64,000 nt of DNA from Bacteroidales bacterium (lineage in GTDB: Bacteria > Bacteroidota > Bacteroidia > Bacteroidales > GCA-2748055), in contig JARGFM010000005.1 in assembly GCA_029210725.1 (NCBI GenBank), forward strand, positions 1 through 64,000, written 5' to 3'. Made by a program: the position numbers and the translations under genes. The notes beneath the pieces are model-generated. The model did no database searches. It was not told the DNA's origin and was given only the letters and a program-made list of their open reading frames with translations. How positions within the stretch are numbered: the first letter of the stretch is position 1; each line of letters starts with the position of its first letter. Positions 63,272 to 64,000 of the stretch are shown in pieces.

Positions 63272-64000
63272 TTAATAAAGTTTTCGGTCCAGCAGAGCAA
63301 TCTCCTCCTGCAGTGCAGCCGTGGCAGGAATTAAGGGGAGCCTGACCGTATTCTCAATCCATCCGCGGATCTCCATGGCAGCTTTAACTCCTGTAGGATT
63401 TCCTTCCTTAAATATGGCCTTTATCATCGGGAAAAGCATGTAGTGCAGTTCCCGGGCCTTTTCATAGGAGCCATCCAGGGCGGCAGACACCAGGAGAGAA
63501 GTAAGTGCCGGGTATGCATTCCCTATAACACTGATAGCTCCGTCGCCGCCAGCTGCAATCATGGGCAGGGTAATCGCGTCATCGCCCGAAACTACAAGGA
63601 ATTTTTCGGGACGGTTCTGAATGATTTCCATCACCTGTTCCAGATCGCCCGAAGCCTCCTTAACTCCCGTGATAATTCCCCCGAAATCTGATGCAAGTCT
63701 GAGGACGGTCTTCGCTGATATATTAGAACCGGTCCTTCCCGGTACATTGTAGAGCATTACCGGCAGTTCAGTAACAGACGCAATGGAAGCATAGTGCTGG
63801 TAAATGCCTTCCTGGGAAGGCTTGTTATAGTAGGGGGAGACACTCAGTATTCCTTGTATCCCAAGACTGTTTGCTCTCCTGACTGCCTCAATGACTTCCC
63901 TGGTATCATTTCCGCCGACACCCAGCATCAGGGGTACTCTTCCACCACAGGTATCTTTTACGCTGCGGATGACATCCTCCTTCTCTCCGGCCGAAAGGGT
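63272..64000 (-). CDS. dapA: 4-hydroxy-tetrahydrodipicolinate synthase, partial
   Basis: C-terminal about 243 residues of DapA; the frame stays open to the window edge (LSAGEKEDVIRSVKDTCGGRVP before MLGVGGNDT). Family residues: YYNKPSQEGIYQHY, the catalytic Tyr in MLYNVPGRTG and the Schiff-base Lys in GVKEASGDL. First step of the lysine/diaminopimelate branch. An N-terminal piece lies beyond the window. Confidence 0.96.
   Translation of the reverse strand, partial: TLSAGEKEDVIRSVKDTCGGRVPLMLGVGGNDTREVIEAVRRANSLGIQGILSVSPYYNKPSQEGIYQHYASIASVTELPVMLYNVPGRTGSNISAKTVLRLASDFGGIITGVKEASGDLEQVMEIIQNRPEKFLVVSGDDAITLPMIAAGGDGAISVIGNAYPALTSLLVSAALDGSYEKARELHYMLFPMIKAIFKEGNPTGVKAAMEIRGWIENTVRLPLIPATAALQEEIALLDRKLY

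Overview
The window reads as chromosomal DNA of a Bacteroidota bacterium, most likely a Bacteroidales/Marinilabiliales-type environmental lineage. The reasons are the near absence of Shine-Dalgarno sequences, promoters of the TTTG-N19-TAnnTTTG type, a SecA of about 1100 residues, a short PabB next to a small PabC, DUF4293, DUF1080, DUF5916 and C-GCAxxG-C-C proteins, and a probable 6S RNA between zapA and rny. The taxonomic placement is inference from gene families; no marker gene was searched.

Layout. 1-820: remains of two transposases (IS256 and IS66 families) butted together. 1.0-6.3 kb: iron alcohol dehydrogenase, lipoprotein, MarC, then a cluster of four thioredoxin-fold proteins ending at an ECF sigma factor. 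6.4-12.2 kb: two divergent gene sets (DUF1080 hydrolase + sugar isomerase/epimerase; DoxX + Tat-type Gfo/Idh/MocA oxidoreductase) that look like periplasmic oxidative (3-keto) sugar breakdown, with a hydroxyacid dehydrogenase and a secreted protein between them. 12.3-17.7 kb: an RsbW-like ATPase joined to a large FtsX-type permease, then a secreted esterase and a PQQ-type propeller. 17.7-26.9 kb: membrane protein, a DUF5916/CBM9 outer-membrane gene broken at a G7 run, C-GCAxxG-C-C protein, a secreted creatininase broken by an in-frame TGA, pabC-pabB, a Na/Pi cotransporter with an Ig-like front end, an orphan MotA/ExbB-like protein and a LytTR regulator. 27.4-29.0 kb: an AT-rich foreign segment (acyltransferase, long imperfect inverted repeat, nitroreductase fragment) next to tRNA-Arg. 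29-38.6 kb: AsmA-like protein, L19, C69 dipeptidase, a candidate orphan small RNA, a YqhD-like alcohol dehydrogenase, AnmK and an M23 peptidase. 38.6-64 kb: mostly core genes (coiled-coil protein-zapA-6S-rny, nucleotide-sugar epimerase, nucleoside phosphorylase, SPFH protein, pyrI-pyrB, dnaA, MCE protein, amidase, LptD-like protein, rpsF-rpsR-rplI, dnaX, icd, ferritin, secA, dapA).

How they fit together. Several blocks concern the envelope: LptD-like, MCE protein and amidase at 50-55 kb; AnmK and M23 for wall turnover and recycling; AsmA-like protein; the FtsX permease. The most striking single signal is an A11 run in dnaX exactly at the end of the clamp-loader core, where slippage by one base in either direction reaches a stop within four codons. 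This suggests a tau/gamma switch by slippage. Other items worth checking are the integron-like cassette segment, a small RNA gene with an almost perfect Bacteroidota promoter, the redoxin cluster, and two genes within 3 kb each broken by a single base.
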